Shown piece after piece: positions 63,083 to 64,000 of a DNA stretch of 64,000 nt. Under the pieces are notes generated by a model, which saw only the letters and a list, made by a program, of their open reading frames with translations, was not told where the DNA came from and did not search any database. The stretch spans positions 20,687,748-20,751,747 of the forward strand of contig OV121082.1 of assembly GCA_921293015.1 (NCBI GenBank), written 5' to 3'. The stretch comes from Phorcus lineatus (Eukaryota; Mollusca; Gastropoda; Trochida; Trochidae). Made by a program: the position numbers and the translations under genes. Each line of letters opens with the position of its first letter. The stretch's first letter is position 1.

Positions 63083-64000
63083 CGTACAATACGATCAAGT
63101 ATTCATGTGACTGCAAGACAAATGTAGCTATTTGAATAAAAAGACATGATGTGTTATTCATATCATTTTTTTGGCTGGTGATTCTAAAAAATATATTTAC
63201 TGTTATTGTTCGCTTGTGTTACACATATATTTCATATCGTATTTCATTTCAAAGAGTAAGCATATGCTGAACAAGGCAAGAGTCAAAAGGATCTTGTGTT
63301 GTTTACTTTGTCTTCTTGATTTAAAGTGTTTCGTATTGAAAGATGTTTATCATTATCTGCTTGCGCACATTCGTTTACTTATGAAAGAATTTAGTGTCCT
63401 TAGAGAAGTACATAAACACTAGATTATCAATATCTATAAAGTTGAAACCCCTTGGCAATCATGAAACTCTAGCAAACATTATATTAATAGAGCAAAAGCA
63501 TCATGCTTACACTGGCAGGTACATGAGAGATTCTCTTGAACAAAACAAACTGACAAAATGCCGCTTTTAATTTCTACTTCGCACAAATAAAGATCTTTTG
63601 TCTTTGAAAACAGTATCAACTACTTCAAAGAAGTGATATTTTCTACACTCAAATATTTTGCAAATGGTTGTTCATAATGGCTATCAACTTGTGCATCTTG
63701 AAAGGAGCAGTTTTGTCAATTAGCTTATCATTATACCCAAAGGAGTAAACTGAATCAATTGTCTCAATTTACATCTGTCAAAAATATATTCAAACAGCAA
63801 TATAATAAAGAAAACGGGAATTACTGAACATCATTTTGTCTTAAGAAAAGATTTAGAGGATTGAAGTTAGATACTACGTTACTGAGGTCCTTCAGAAGCA
63901 TAGTTAATAGGAACTATTTATATGCATAAAAGCTATCACTTTTTATATGAGTGACACAATGTTATAAAAATTATAAAGCTCTGAAAGTCTATTATTAATC
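63083..64000. other. AT-rich sequence, no gene seen
   Basis: An 83-codon plus-strand frame (63,171-63,422) is Cys/Leu/Ile-rich without any recognised motif and is not supported as a gene. Confidence 0.45.

Overview
The window looks like an intergenic or large-intron region of an AT-rich animal genome, most likely a mollusc. Supports for mollusc are family recognition and therefore inference: an AGCTCA...GGCC-type hairpin repeat relic near 3.44 kb, a GTGAGTGAGT-type short interspersed repeat near 7.68 kb like those common in gastropods, a molluscan-style LINE C-terminus near 13-14 kb, and a tRNA-derived SINE near 48 kb. I found no host protein-coding gene, rRNA or functional tRNA. Almost all interpretable sequence is transposable elements and segmental duplications at several ages. 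Most short open frames are chance.

Layout. 0-8 kb: mostly unannotated AT-rich sequence, with a diverged tandem repeat at 0.8-1.1 kb and a short insertion with a 13-bp target duplication at 7.67-7.84 kb. 8.0-11.2 kb is an old, diverged, collinear duplicate of 22.2-25.4 kb. 11.2-11.4 kb holds a 93-bp tandem duplication. 12.94-14.05 kb is a decayed reverse-strand LINE 3' end. 15.55-19.99 kb is a young L1/Tx1-like LINE bounded by an exact 11-bp target duplication. It has one long ORF2 (endonuclease, reverse transcriptase, zinc knuckle) broken by a single base missing from a T run, no recognisable ORF1, and no ATG at the expected start. Several short tandem repeats lie at 21-23.7 kb, including a 62-bp array bounded by 36-bp inverted ends.

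The centre (25.4-47.9 kb) is the most structured part. A 4.8-kb segment (arm L, 32.26-37.04 kb) recurs in inverted orientation as arm R (42.18-47.1 kb). The outer 3.75 kb of R recurs again as M (38.42-42.18 kb), in direct orientation to R. The M and R copies preserve an empty site which shows that arm L was split by a 6,626-bp transposon (25,633-32,258). That element has CACTGG...CCAGTG termini, a 3-bp GTT target duplication and subterminal GGAAAGG/CCTTTCC clusters. It is a CACTA (EnSpm/CMC)-type DNA transposon with no visible transposase, so probably non-autonomous.

47.95-49.1 kb holds a reverse-strand tRNA-Glu-like SINE and a decayed LINE ORF1 fragment. From 49.1 to 64 kb I see only AT-rich sequence with microsatellites, two diverged tandem duplications and a hairpin. 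All homologies were judged by eye; percentages and family names need alignment to confirm.
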